This document shows, piece after piece, positions 1-8,355 of a stretch of 64,000 nucleotides of DNA. The stretch spans positions 75,765 through 139,764 of the forward strand of contig CAZINI010000002.1 in assembly GCA_964540575.1 (NCBI GenBank), in the 5' to 3' direction. Position 1 is the first letter of the stretch; each line of letters starts with the position of its first letter. This DNA is from UMGS1889 sp964540575 (lineage in GTDB: Bacteria > Bacillota > Clostridia > Oscillospirales > Ruminococcaceae). The position numbers and the translations under genes are program-made. The notes under the pieces are model-generated. The model was given only the letters and a program-made list of their open reading frames with translations. It was not told where the DNA came from and ran no database searches.

Positions 1-2
1 CA

Positions 3-1214
3 TATGCGGTAACGTCAAAGTGCCTCAGACGGTATCTGCTTAGCTGTTTCGGCGAAGAAGCACCGGAGTTCTGCGGAAACTGCTCAAACTGTCTGAGCGA
101 GGGGCAGGAGATGGATCTGACCATTCCCGCAAAGGCTATACTAAACTGCATCAGCATTACGGAGCAGCGTTACAGTGCCGTTACTGTTAAGGCGGTGCTC
201 AGGGGGACATATTCTGCAAGTGTTAAGAAAAATAATTTAAATACGCTGCCTGTTTTCGGAACAATGTCTGATATTTCCGATGAAGCAATGACCTATTACA
301 TTTCTCTGATGGAGGAAAACGGTCTTGTTACCGTTTCGGACAATGAATTCAAGGTACTTAAGATCACACCAAAGGGAGATGAACTGCTGAACGGTCAGAC
401 CGATTTCAGGGCGAAGGTAATAAACAGAATATCTGCGGCAGAAAATACCCTCGGTTCAAATGAGGAATATGAGATAGACAATGAGCTTATGCGGCTTATT
501 AAGGCAGAACGTGAGGAAATAGCCCGTGAGCTGAATACTGCCCCGTATCAGGTCATTCCCATTGTGTCGGTCATCGGGATATGCAAGCATCTGCCCAAAA
601 CGCTTGATGAGATGAAGCAAATATCCGGTATCGGCGAGCAAAAGCTCGGACAGTTCGGGGAACGGTTTGTGAATACAGTCAATGCTTATCTGAGCAATAC
701 GTCGAATGTTCCCAAGAAAGTCAAAGCTGCCACACCACAGGAAAAAAGGCAGCTTGTGCGGAAGCTTGAGCAAACGCTGGGTGTACAGCAGGGGGCTGCG
801 GACTGCATTTATGCTATGAAGTCCGACAAGACCATCAAGCATACAGAGGAGCTTCAATACGAGTTGGCACGGCTGTATTTTATGCGGGACAGGATACACA
901 TTTACAATGAAAAGCTGACGGTTACCGATTTTATACGTCGGGTCGCCGAGGAATGCTATTCGGAGATAACTGTTACAAAGGCAGTCAACCTGGCACTTGA
1001 CCTTTTTGTGGAAAAAGGTCTTATTAACCGCCGAAAAAATGAGGAGGGCAAAACGGTCTACTCCCTCACCGAACGTTCGGCACAGGCTGAGATCTCCCTT
1101 GAAACAGTGACAGTATTGGACGGCTCACAGTCTGTTCAGGTACAAATCGGAAAAACGGCACAGCAGCTTATTATTTATGAGCTTGGAAATATGGCAATCT
1201 ATCCTGTAAAATGA
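3..1214 (+). CDS. recQ: ATP-dependent DNA helicase RecQ, C-terminal part (5' end outside window)
   Basis: The reading frame is already open at the left edge and runs to a TGA at 1212-1214. Its first 40 codons carry the RecQ zinc-binding module: the CLRRYLLSCFG segment followed by C-G-N-C-S-N-C. A winged-helix RQC region follows, with SITEQRYSAVTVKAVLRG near the ATG at 111. An HRDC domain comes next, including ISGIGEQKLGQFGERF. The C-terminal 150 residues resemble a further helix-turn-helix or RQC-like extension. RecQ unwinds duplex DNA 3'-5' during recombinational repair. The ATPase domains lie upstream of the window. The ATG at 111 is internal and is not the true start. The gene converges on rex and shares a hairpin terminator with it. 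Confidence 0.9.
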   Translation, partial: YAVTSKCLRRYLLSCFGEEAPEFCGNCSNCLSEGQEMDLTIPAKAILNCISITEQRYSAVTVKAVLRGTYSASVKKNNLNTLPVFGTMSDISDEAMTYYISLMEENGLVTVSDNEFKVLKITPKGDELLNGQTDFRAKVINRISAAENTLGSNEEYEIDNELMRLIKAEREEIARELNTAPYQVIPIVSVIGICKHLPKTLDEMKQISGIGEQKLGQFGERFVNTVNAYLSNTSNVPKKVKAATPQEKRQLVRKLEQTLGVQQGAADCIYAMKSDKTIKHTEELQYELARLYFMRDRIHIYNEKLTVTDFIRRVAEECYSEITVTKAVNLALDLFVEKGLINRRKNEEGKTVYSLTERSAQAEISLETVTVLDGSQSVQVQIGKTAQQLIIYELGNMAIYPVK

Positions 1215-1217
1215 CAT

Positions 1218-1260
1218 ATCCCCATATTCCGAAAGAAAACGGAATATGGGGATTATTTTA
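1218..1260 (+). terminator. Intrinsic terminator after recQ
   Basis: A perfect 14-bp stem (1218-1231 with 1240-1253) has an 8-nt A-rich loop and is followed by TATTTTA. It starts 3 bp after the recQ stop codon and runs into the 3' end of rex on the other strand. The minus-strand side has only a weak T tract, so it serves recQ best. Confidence 0.8.
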
Positions 1261-1899
1261 TTTATCGGTCATATCCGCAACGCCGTAGGTCAGCGTCAGC
1301 AGACTGTCGCCCAGATGGACATTTTCCACCACAATGTTGCTGTAATCCAGCTTTAAGTCATAGTGGCTGAAATTCCAGAAGCCCTTGATGCCGATGTTCA
1401 CCAGCCTGTCCGCCAGCTCCTGTGCGGCGGATTTCGGTATGCAGAGAACGGCGATTGCGGGCTTTATCTCCGAGCAAAGCTCCTCCAGCTTATCCATAGG
1501 ATTTACGGAATAGCCCGAGATTATCTCGCCCGTTTTTTCAGGGTCGCTGTCAAAGACCGCCGCCAGATGGCAGCCCTTTTTCTCGAAATTCATATGCAGG
1601 GCGATTGCCTTTCCCAGATTTCCCGCTCCGATAAGCACCGTTTCAAACCGTCTGTCAACGCCGAGAATTTTGCCTATCTCGCTGTGCAGCTCCTCTAGAT
1701 TATACCCGTAGCCCTGCTGACCGAAGCCGCCGAAGCAGTTAAGATCCTGTCGTATCTGAGAGGCGGTCAGGGACATTTTCTCCGAAAGCTCCTGAGAGGA
1801 AATGCGGGTATAGCCCTGCCTGATAAGCTCCTCGGTGAAGCGGTAATATCTCGGAAGCCGCTTTATTACCGATGAGGAAATTTCACTTTTCTTAGACAT
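1258..1899 (-). CDS. rex: Redox-sensing transcriptional repressor Rex
   Basis: The protein is 213 aa, the usual length for Rex. The N-terminal winged helix (about residues 1-80) contains the family-typical RLPRYYR (14-20) and SSQELSEKMSLTASQIRQDL segments. The Rossmann domain begins with GAGNLGKA at 91-98 for NAD(H) binding, and a C-terminal helix supports the domain-swapped dimer. Rex represses fermentation and respiration genes when NADH/NAD+ is low and lets go when NADH rises. It is the last gene after aconitase and isocitrate dehydrogenase, 6 bp downstream of icd, so the sensor is probably co-transcribed with an NAD(P)H-producing pathway. I found no clear TTGTTAA-N4-TTAACAA operator at the operon promoter. 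Confidence 0.95.
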   Translation of the reverse strand: MSKKSEISSSVIKRLPRYYRFTEELIRQGYTRISSQELSEKMSLTASQIRQDLNCFGGFGQQGYGYNLEELHSEIGKILGVDRRFETVLIGAGNLGKAIALHMNFEKKGCHLAAVFDSDPEKTGEIISGYSVNPMDKLEELCSEIKPAIAVLCIPKSAAQELADRLVNIGIKGFWNFSHYDLKLDYSNIVVENVHLGDSLLTLTYGVADMTDK

Positions 1900-1905
1900 T
1901 TCTCA

Positions 1906-3120
1906 TTACATCATAGCCGCAAGACGCTTGTTGATCTCCAGCAGGAAGTCCTCGGTATTGACCTTTTTCTTGTCCTCGAGATGAGAAAGCACATAAAGGT
2001 CGCCTGTCATAACGCCCTCCTCGATGGTCTGAACGGTAGCCTTTTCCAGCTTCTCGGCGAAGTCGGAGAGAGCCTTGTTGCCGTCCAGCTCGCCTCTCTT
2101 TTTAAGTGCTCCTGTCCATGCAAAGATGGTAGCAACGGAGTTTGTAGAGGTTTCCTCGCCCTTAAGGTGCTTGTAGTAGTGGCGGGTAACGGTGCCGTGA
2201 GCAGCCTCGTACTCGTAAACACCGTCGGGAGATACCAGAACGGAGGTCATCATGCCAAGGCTTCCGAATGCGGTAGCAACCATATCGGACATAACGTCGC
2301 CGTCGTAGTTCTTGCAAGCCCAGATATATCCGCCGTTTGAACGGACAACTCTTGCAACAGCGTCGTCGATAAGTGTGTAGAAATATTCAATGCCTGCCGC
2401 TTCAAACTTAGCCTTGTACTCGTTCTCGTATATCTCGGCGAAAATATCCTTGAAACGGTGGTCGTACTTCTTGGAAATTGTATCCTTAGTTGCGAACCAC
2501 AGATCCTGCTTTGTATCCAGAGCGAAATTGAAGCATGCCTTTGCAAAGCTTGCGATGGACTTGTCAATGTTGTGCAGACCCTGAATGATACCGTCCGAGC
2601 CCTTGAAGGTGTGGATAAGCTCTCTTGTTTCGTTGCCGTCCTTGTCGGTAACAACAAGCTCAGCCTTTGCACCGTCGGGGACTTTCATTTCTGTGTTCTT
2701 GTAAACGTCGCCGTATGCGTGACGGGCAATGGTGATAGGCTTTGTCCAGGTGGGGAGCAGGGGAGTTATTCCCTTAACGATGATAGGTGCTCTGAACACT
2801 GTACCGTCCAGAATAGCTCTGATAGTGCCGTTAGGGGACTTCCACATTTCCTTGAGGTCGTACTCGGTCATTCTCTGAGCGTTGGGGGTGATAGTCGCAC
2901 ACTTAACAGCAACGCCGTACTTCTTGGTAGCTTCGGCGGAATCTATTGTCACCTGATCGTTGGTTTCGTTTCTGTGTACAAGACCAAGGTCATAATATTC
3001 GGTGTTCAGGTCAACATAAGGACAGATAAGTATATCCTTTATCATCTTCCAGATGATTCGTGTCATTTCATCTCCGTCCATTTCAACAAGGGGGGTGGAC
3101 ATTTTAATTTTCTCGGACAT
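1906..3120 (-). CDS. icd: NADP-dependent isocitrate dehydrogenase (eukaryote-like subfamily)
   Basis: This 404-aa protein oxidatively decarboxylates isocitrate to 2-oxoglutarate with reduction of NADP+. It belongs to the subfamily that includes eukaryotic IDH1/IDH2. The N-terminus has PLVEMDGDEMTRIIW, followed by CATITPNAQR and WKSPNGTIRAILDGT, which form the substrate site. Near the C-terminus the NADP-site segment EAAHGTVTRHYY is present. The start has a strong GGAGG ribosome site 7 nt upstream. The gene lies between aconitase and rex on the same strand, so aconitase and IDH together convert citrate to 2-oxoglutarate for glutamate synthesis. No citrate synthase is in the window. An 87-bp gap separates it from the small membrane gene upstream and shows no strong promoter. 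Confidence 0.96.
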   Translation of the reverse strand: MSEKIKMSTPLVEMDGDEMTRIIWKMIKDILICPYVDLNTEYYDLGLVHRNETNDQVTIDSAEATKKYGVAVKCATITPNAQRMTEYDLKEMWKSPNGTIRAILDGTVFRAPIIVKGITPLLPTWTKPITIARHAYGDVYKNTEMKVPDGAKAELVVTDKDGNETRELIHTFKGSDGIIQGLHNIDKSIASFAKACFNFALDTKQDLWFATKDTISKKYDHRFKDIFAEIYENEYKAKFEAAGIEYFYTLIDDAVARVVRSNGGYIWACKNYDGDVMSDMVATAFGSLGMMTSVLVSPDGVYEYEAAHGTVTRHYYKHLKGEETSTNSVATIFAWTGALKKRGELDGNKALSDFAEKLEKATVQTIEEGVMTGDLYVLSHLEDKKKVNTEDFLLEINKRLAAMM

Positions 3121-3207
3121 TTTAATTACCTCCGTAAAATATATTGCTGAATTTGGTTATGCGTTCAGCTTCGCAGTATTATCATACATATAAGTCCTGC
3201 TTACAGG

Positions 3208-3516
3208 CTATATTTGGAAAACGGTCAATACGGCAAAAACTGCTAATATAAGCACAAACTCCGATATTTCCGCTATTCTTTCGCCGTTTCGGAAATGCTT
3301 TTCGCAGAAACCTTTCAGAAGCAGCCACAGCTTTTTTCCGCATAATACTCCGGCGGTCACGGCAATGAGAAGTGTGACCGCAAGCAGTATGAGCGATGCT
3401 TTGGACATTTCCAAATTCCTTGGGAAAACCTCTGATACGGCTCTTACTGCAAGAAATGCCATTATCACACAGCAGCCTGTGCCGGGAGAAATCCTTCCGT
3501 AGCCTTTCAGCCTCAT
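3208..3516 (-). CDS. Small three-helix membrane protein, function unknown
   Basis: This 102-aa protein has three hydrophobic stretches, near residues 13-30, 42-68 and 85-101. The loop between the last two is basic and charged (KGFCEKHFRNGERI). I recognise no family. Its ATG overlaps the stop codon of the upstream 77-aa gene by 4 nt (ATGA), so the two are translationally coupled. Both sit between aconitase and isocitrate dehydrogenase. Whether they serve citrate metabolism, for instance as transport or membrane-anchoring factors, is inference from position only. Confidence 0.6.
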   Translation of the reverse strand: MRLKGYGRISPGTGCCVIMAFLAVRAVSEVFPRNLEMSKASLILLAVTLLIAVTAGVLCGKKLWLLLKGFCEKHFRNGERIAEISEFVLILAVFAVLTVFQI

Positions 3517-3746
3517 TCGGAACCGCCTGCGTTTATAAGGAGAAAACTCAGCAGAAGAACTATGATGGCTATGGCAACAGCGAGGGCATTTTTGAGCTTA
3601 GGGTCCATATCGGGTGCATATTTTTTAACCAAATAGTCGAAAAGTACTATTGCACCCATGACAAGAAACAGCGGAATACCATATCTTGGGTCAGCGTGGG
3701 AATTTCTGTGATGTCTTCTTCTCAAAAGCATTTCCAAATAGCTCAT
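3513..3746 (-). CDS. Small two-helix membrane protein, function unknown
   Basis: This 77-aa protein has a basic, histidine-containing N-terminus (LLRRRHHRNSH) followed by two hydrophobic segments, near 23-42 and 55-72, separated by a short KKYAPDMDPKLKN hinge. The start is preceded by AGGAGGGC at good distance. It starts 21 bp after the aconitase stop and overlaps the next small membrane gene by 4 nt, so it is an operon member. I recognise no family. Confidence 0.6.
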   Translation of the reverse strand: MSYLEMLLRRRHHRNSHADPRYGIPLFLVMGAIVLFDYLVKKYAPDMDPKLKNALAVAIAIIVLLLSFLLINAGGSE

Positions 3747-3767
3747 AATGCCCTCCTGATGTCTGTA

Positions 3768-5705
3768 TTATTTCAGAGATTCTCTTGTGTAATCCAGCAG
3801 ACCGCCTGCAAGCATAATATCCTTGGTACGTCCGGAAAGCTCGCAGAGAACGGGAATTTCCTTTCCGCTTGTCTTGTTAACAACGGTAAGCTCGCTCTTG
3901 CCCTCGGAAACAGCCTTTCTTACGTCAGCCAGAACGAGAACATCGCCCTGTGCAATAGAGTCGTAATCGGACTCATTCACGAATGTGAGGGGGAGGATTC
4001 CCGCATTGATAAGGTTAGCACGGTGAATTCTTGCGAAAGACTTCACCAGAACAGCCTTAACGCCCAAGTAGAGAGGAGCAAGAGCAGCATGCTCACGGGA
4101 CGAGCCCTGACCATAGTTGGAGCCGCCGACGATGATAGACTTGCCCATTTCCTTTGCTCTTGCAGGGAACTTTTCATCGCATACAGCAAAGCAGTGCTGA
4201 GAAATTGCGGGGATATTTGAACGCAGAGGCAGTATCTTTGCACCTGCGGGCATAATGTGGTCGGTGGTGATATTGTCGCCCACCTTCAGGGAAACGCCTG
4301 CTTCAATGGTTTCCATAAGAGGAGCAGTTTCGGGGAAGGGCTTGATATTGGGACCTCTCAGTATCTCAACCTTATCCATTTCCTCCACGGGAGCGGGAGG
4401 AACTATCATATTATCGTTGATGGAGAATACCTCGGGAAGCTTGAATTCGGGCATATCGCCGAGAGTTCTCGGGTCGGTGAGAACGCCTGTGATAGCGGAA
4501 GCGGCAGCCATTTCGGGAGATACGAGATATATCTGACCGTCCTTAGTGCCTGAACGTCCCTCAAAGTTTCTGTTGAAGGTTCTAAGGGAGATACCCTTGG
4601 AGTTGGGGGACTGTCCCATACCGATGCAGGGACCGCATGCGGATTCGAGAATTCTTGCACCCGCTTCAATGAGGATAGACAGTGCACCGTTCTGAGCCAG
4701 CATATTCAGCACCTGCTTGGAGCCGGGTGCGATAGACAGTGAAACATCGGGGTGAACGGTCTTGCCCTTGAGGATATGTGCGACTTTCAGCATATCCATC
4801 AGAGAAGAGTTTGTGCAGGAGCCTATGCAGACCTGATCTATCTTGAGATTTCCTATCTCCTCAACCGACTTGACATTATCGGGAGAATGAGGACATGCAG
4901 CCAGAGGAACCAGCTCGGAAAGGTTTATCTCAACGACCTCATCATAAACAGCATCGGGATCGGCGGAAAGCTCCGTCCATACCTCCTCACGCTGCTGAGC
5001 CTTAAGGAACTGCTTTGTTATCTCGTCTGAGGGGAAGATAGAGGTAGTCGCACCAAGCTCTGCACCCATATTGGTGATAGTAGCTCTTTCGGGAACGGAA
5101 AGTGTCTTTACGCCCTCGCCGCAGTATTCGATGACCTTGCCGACGCCGCCCTTAACGGACAGTCTTTTGAGGACTTCAAGGATAACGTCCTTAGCAGCCA
5201 CCCAGGGGCGAAGCTTGCCTGTAAGATTTACCTTAACTATCTTGGGATATGTGATATAGTATGCACCGCCGCCCATAGCAACAGCAACGTCCAGACCGCC
5301 TGCACCGATAGCTATCATACCGATACCGCCGCCTGTGGGTGTGTGGCTGTCGGAACCGATAAGGGTCTTTCCGGGAACGCCGAATCTTTCAAGATGAACC
5401 TGATGGCAGATACCGTTTCCGGGACGGGAGAAATAAATGCCGTGCTTCTTTGCAACGCTGCCGATAAATCTGTGGTCGTCAGCATTTTCAAAGCCTGACT
5501 GGAGTGTGTTATGGTCGATATATGCGACCGAACGCTCGGTTTTTACTCTGGGAACTCCCATAGCCTCATATTCAAGATATGCCATTGTGCCCGTTGCGTC
5601 CTGTGTAAGGGTCTGATCGATGCGGATTCCGATCTCCTGTCCTTTTACAAATTCACCGTCAACAAGGTGGTTTTTCAAGATTTTTTCTGTGAGAGTCAAA
5701 CCCAT
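3768..5705 (-). CDS. acnA: Aconitate hydratase
   Basis: This is a [4Fe-4S] enzyme that isomerises citrate to isocitrate through cis-aconitate. The cluster cysteines are visible in CIGSCTNSS and ESACGPCIGMG. The swivel domain carries DNITTDHIMPAGAKILP and GGSNYGQGSSREHAALAP. At 645 aa it matches the short bacterial/mitochondrial-like clade. I chose the ATG at 5705 (MGLTLTEKIL) because homologues that I know begin there and AGGA lies 9 nt upstream. An in-frame ATG at 5780 would add 25 residues and has a weaker AAGG site 4 nt away. It also falls downstream of the predicted transcription start, so the longer form cannot be excluded. First gene of the acnA-orf-orf-icd-rex operon. Confidence 0.95.
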   Translation of the reverse strand: MGLTLTEKILKNHLVDGEFVKGQEIGIRIDQTLTQDATGTMAYLEYEAMGVPRVKTERSVAYIDHNTLQSGFENADDHRFIGSVAKKHGIYFSRPGNGICHQVHLERFGVPGKTLIGSDSHTPTGGGIGMIAIGAGGLDVAVAMGGGAYYITYPKIVKVNLTGKLRPWVAAKDVILEVLKRLSVKGGVGKVIEYCGEGVKTLSVPERATITNMGAELGATTSIFPSDEITKQFLKAQQREEVWTELSADPDAVYDEVVEINLSELVPLAACPHSPDNVKSVEEIGNLKIDQVCIGSCTNSSLMDMLKVAHILKGKTVHPDVSLSIAPGSKQVLNMLAQNGALSILIEAGARILESACGPCIGMGQSPNSKGISLRTFNRNFEGRSGTKDGQIYLVSPEMAAASAITGVLTDPRTLGDMPEFKLPEVFSINDNMIVPPAPVEEMDKVEILRGPNIKPFPETAPLMETIEAGVSLKVGDNITTDHIMPAGAKILPLRSNIPAISQHCFAVCDEKFPARAKEMGKSIIVGGSNYGQGSSREHAALAPLYLGVKAVLVKSFARIHRANLINAGILPLTFVNESDYDSIAQGDVLVLADVRKAVSEGKSELTVVNKTSGKEIPVLCELSGRTKDIMLAGGLLDYTRESLK

Positions 5706-5811
5706 TTCAAACAATCCTTTCATAATAAATTGACGTATCTTCAAGGAATTTTTCGGGACAGCTTCATTGCTGTTCGACATATTACCTTAGAAAACACGCC
5801 CTCTATCTTAT

Positions 5812-5840
5812 ATTTTACATTGCCGCAGGCAGTTTGTCAA
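5812..5840 (-). promoter_or_regulatory. Promoter of the aconitase-IDH-rex operon
   Basis: Minus-strand TTGACA (5835-5840), a 17-bp spacer, and TAAAAT (5812-5817). Transcription would start near 5805, which keeps both possible acnA starts available. Confidence 0.75.
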
Positions 5841-5911
5841 GAATTTATCAAACTTTTTTTGGAAGATACACTAAATGTTCAGATTTATTACGCTATTGTG
5901 GGAAATTTTTA

Positions 5912-5920
5912 TGCTATAAT
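5912..5920 (+). promoter_or_regulatory. Candidate extended -10 promoter for rlmA
   Basis: TGCTATAAT is an extended -10 element on the plus strand (TATAAT 5915-5920) without a convincing -35. It would give a long leader of about 380 nt ahead of rlmA, containing the palindromes described separately. Confidence 0.45.
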
Positions 5921-6008
5921 AACTTAAAACGTGAGTGCTGTCCTTGACGGTTTGCCGTGGAATGGTGATGACCACTGCTTTTTCCGCCTCCGTTCCGTCG
6001 GCTCAATG

Positions 6009-6261
6009 GCGAAAAATCGTCGGGGGATTAACCCCCTTTCGATTTTTCGCAGGCACCGCACACGGATTTTGTTTTCAATGATTTTGTTATGGTCGATTGA
6101 TAGATGCTTTACTGTTTATTTTGTGTGCGGTGCTTTTTGGCTGTTGGTTTTGTTTGATTTGCTGTTAATGAGCTTGATTTGTCAGCGGCTGGAAAGGGTA
6201 TTTCGCCCGTTGCGACGGGCGACGGGGCTCTGCCCTCGACCCGCAGCCTTTGGGAAAGGCT
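6009..6261 (+). repeat. Palindrome-rich leader ahead of rlmA
   Basis: The roughly 500 bp between acnA and rlmA hold no credible gene. They contain four inverted repeats: 6009-6019 with 6040-6050, enclosing GGGGG/CCCCC; 6053-6063 with 6123-6133, an 11-bp stem followed by TTTTT; 6204-6210 with 6215-6221; and 6245-6251 with 6255-6261. The last portion resembles an intergenic repeat that I associate with Ruminococcus-type genomes. Whether it is one mobile element or a structured leader is unclear. Confidence 0.55.
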
Positions 6262-6305
6262 GGCGAAACTTTTATATTTATTGCTTTTCAAAAGGAATGA
6301 TTTTT

Positions 6306-7130
6306 ATGTCAAACGGATTTATCTGCCCGAAATGCGGCGAAATATTAGCAAAAAACGGAAATTCCCTGAAATGCTCAAAGGGTCACTGCTACGACCTTGC
6401 CGCTTCGGGATATGTAAATCTTCTTCTCTCCGATATGATGAATTCCAAGCTGCCGGGGGATAACAAGCTTATGGTAAACGCCCGCCGCAGCTTTCTGTCC
6501 AAGGGATATTACAAACCTCTTGCCGACAGATTTGCGGAAACCGTCTGCAAATATGCGGAAAACGGCTGCACTATCCTTGATGCAGGCTGCGGTGAGGGAT
6601 ATTACACGGGAATTATTGCCGAACATCTTGCGTCGGACGGAAAATCTGCGGACATATTCGGCATTGACATTTCCAAAAATGCCGTAAACGCCGCCGCCAA
6701 GCGGTATAAAGAAATTTCCTTTGCCGCCGCAAGCATTTTTCATATGCCTTTCGGGGACAGTTCCTGTGATATTCTGGCGACCCTTTTTGCACCCTATTGC
6801 GGGGATGAATTTCGCCGTGTTCTGAAAGACGGCGGTGTGATGCTTATGGCTATCCCCGGAGAACGGCATCTCTGGGGGCTGAAAAAAGCCGTCTACGACA
6901 AGCCCTACCTGAACGAGGTAAAGGACTATGCCCTTGACGGCTTTGAGTTTATAGGCACCGAAAAGCTGTCCTACACTATCTTCCTTGACAATGCCGAGGA
7001 CATTCGCTCGCTGTTTTCCATGACGCCTTATTATTACAAAACCTCCGAGGAGGGTCACAAGCGGCTGGAAGCCCTTGAAGCCCTCGAAACGGAGGTATCA
7101 TTTGAAATATTGACCTATAAGAAAAAGTGA
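6306..7130 (+). CDS. rlmA: 23S rRNA (guanine-N1)-methyltransferase, RlmA family
   Basis: This 274-aa SAM-dependent methyltransferase should methylate a guanine at N1 in 23S rRNA helix 35. The N-terminal zinc module reads CPKCGE then CSKGHCYDLAASGYVNLL, the hallmark of RlmA. The SAM-binding loop is ILDAGCGEGYYTG, followed by DIFGIDISKNAV and the ATLFAPYC segment typical of the family. I placed the start at 6306 because AAAGGA lies 9 nt upstream and the zinc module begins four residues after it. The open frame extends upstream to 5931, but that part is repeat-rich and unlike protein. It converges on maf with only 2 bp between stop codons and no terminator in the gap. Confidence 0.88.
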   Translation: MSNGFICPKCGEILAKNGNSLKCSKGHCYDLAASGYVNLLLSDMMNSKLPGDNKLMVNARRSFLSKGYYKPLADRFAETVCKYAENGCTILDAGCGEGYYTGIIAEHLASDGKSADIFGIDISKNAVNAAAKRYKEISFAAASIFHMPFGDSSCDILATLFAPYCGDEFRRVLKDGGVMLMAIPGERHLWGLKKAVYDKPYLNEVKDYALDGFEFIGTEKLSYTIFLDNAEDIRSLFSMTPYYYKTSEEGHKRLEALEALETEVSFEILTYKKK

Positions 7131-7132
7131 GG

Positions 7133-7714
7133 TCATTCCTCGGAGTTTTCTTCGATTTTCCTGATAAAATCGGCAAGCTCTCTTTTCAGACGTGCGGCGG
7201 GCAGACCGACAATGTTGAAGAAATCGCCGCTTATGCCCTTGACAAGCAGGCTGCCCTCGCCCTGTATGCCGTATGCACCTGCCTTGTCCTTTGGCTCGCC
7301 CGTTTCCACATACTCGTTGATTTCCTCGTCGGTGAGGGGATAGAACTCCACCTCAGAAACTGCCGAGAAGCTTTCCTCCATATCGCCGTACCTCAGGCAG
7401 ACGCCCGTAACGACCTTGTGCTTTCTGCCCGACAGCAGAGCCAGCATTTTGTAGGCATCGCTGTCATCGTGGGGCTTGCCCAGCAGAATATCGTCCACAA
7501 TGACCGCCGTATCACAGCCGATAACGACGGCATTTTTGTAATCCTCGGAAACCTTTTCCGCCTTTTTTCTTGCGAGAAGCTCGGCTGCGTCCATAGGCAG
7601 AACGCCGTCGCTGAGGCTTTCGTCAATGTCGGCAGGGACGGTTTTAAACGATCCGCATATCAGCTTCATAAGCTCCTGCCGCCTGGGAGAAGCCGAAGCA
7701 AGTATAATTTTCAT
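7133..7714 (-). CDS. maf: Maf family nucleoside-triphosphate pyrophosphatase
   Basis: This 193-aa protein begins with ILASASPRRQELM, the signature substrate loop of Maf proteins. It continues with DIDES, CDTAVIVDD, LGKP and AYGIQGEGS, all family landmarks. Maf hydrolyses dTTP, UTP or modified nucleotides to monophosphates and is linked to septum formation and house-cleaning. The ATG at 7714 was preferred over that at 7720 because GGAG is 8 nt from the former and only 2 nt from the latter. It has its own promoter and converges on rlmA. Confidence 0.93.
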   Translation of the reverse strand: MKIILASASPRRQELMKLICGSFKTVPADIDESLSDGVLPMDAAELLARKKAEKVSEDYKNAVVIGCDTAVIVDDILLGKPHDDSDAYKMLALLSGRKHKVVTGVCLRYGDMEESFSAVSEVEFYPLTDEEINEYVETGEPKDKAGAYGIQGEGSLLVKGISGDFFNIVGLPAARLKRELADFIRKIEENSEE

Positions 7715-7767
7715 TTTCATATCTCCATTCTTTTTGTACCGATAACCGTAATCAGCATTATAAAGCT

Positions 7768-7796
7768 ATTATATCACATTATTCCAAATACTGCAA
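7768..7796 (-). promoter_or_regulatory. Promoter of maf
   Basis: Minus-strand TTGCAG (7791-7796), 17-bp spacer, TATAAT (7768-7773). It lies about 55 bp ahead of the maf start. Confidence 0.7.
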
Positions 7797-7858
7797 CAGT
7801 GAATTTGGAAGATTTTTTTGTCGAATTACGTCGAATTACCACTATTTTTGCCGAATAA

Positions 7859-7909
7859 TGACAAAGTTTGTCATAAATATTTGACAAACCTCGGAAGCTG
7901 TGGTATTCT
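7859..7909 (+). promoter_or_regulatory. Plus-strand promoter with palindromic operator, antisense to the HTH gene
   Basis: TTGACA (7881-7886), 17-bp spacer, TATTCT (7904-7909). Just upstream is the perfect dyad TGACAAA-G-TTTGTCA (7859-7873). A third TGACAAA half-site overlaps the -35. No plus-strand gene follows for more than 8 kb. The product would be a structured RNA running antisense into the HTH regulator gene. Confidence 0.5.
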
Positions 7910-7938
7910 TAATACTGTCGGGTACATCACCTCCCGAC

Positions 7939-7973
7939 AAAAAAATCCCCCCAAAAGGTTGACCCTTTGGGGG
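7939..7973 (-). terminator. Intrinsic terminator after the HTH regulator
   Basis: On the minus strand a C5-A3-G2 arm pairs with C2-T4-G5 (plus 7964-7973 with 7947-7958, one bulge), followed by seven T residues. A second imperfect hairpin (7981-8013) overlaps the stop codon of the HTH gene. Confidence 0.8.
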
Positions 7974-8010
7974 AAGGAAAGCTGATCCTGCGAATGTGCA
8001 GTTTGCGGGA

Positions 8011-8355
8011 TCAGTCAAGATTAAGAACATGCCTTACGACAAATTTATTGTCCGAAGTGGCATTCATATAAGCGTTTGCGACCTTCAGCGTTTCTTTGTC
8101 ATACTTGCAGTCATCGGGGTTGTCGGGAGCTGCCTCAACAAGCTCTCCTTTGGTGAGCATATGAATATCAAGATTAAGTGCACTGCATATCTTGATAACA
8201 TTGCTGACGGTGGAGTTAAGTATACCTCTGTTGAGAATGGTCGCAACAGTTGTGTAGGGGATACCTGCCTTAGCGGCAAATTCCCTCACGCTTCTGTATT
8301 TTGACTTGATCAGAGCCCTGAGATTTCTCTCCATCTCATTTGGGAGTTCTTTCAT
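8011..8355 (-). CDS. Small HTH (XRE-like) transcriptional regulator
   Basis: This 114-aa protein has an N-terminal helix-turn-helix, about residues 5-65. REFAAKAGIPYTTVATILNRG is the recognition region, followed by NVIKICSALNLDIHML, as in Cro/C1-type repressors. The C-terminal 45 residues are polar and of unknown role. I placed the start at 8355 because AGGA lies 9 nt upstream; a longer open frame to 8457 has no ribosome site and crosses a hairpin. The palindrome TGACAAAGTTTGTCA in the region downstream of the gene is a candidate binding site. The target genes are unknown. Confidence 0.8.
   Translation of the reverse strand: MKELPNEMERNLRALIKSKYRSVREFAAKAGIPYTTVATILNRGILNSTVSNVIKICSALNLDIHMLTKGELVEAAPDNPDDCKYDKETLKVANAYMNATSDNKFVVRHVLNLD

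Noticed and set aside
5700..5930. Rex operator at the aconitase promoter
   Set aside because: I looked for TTGTTAA-N4-TTAACAA or a close variant and found none, so Rex control of its own operon is not supported.
5931..6305. Upstream extension of the rlmA frame
   Set aside because: This part consists of palindromes and intergenic repeat; the RlmA zinc module and the ribosome site place the start at 6306.
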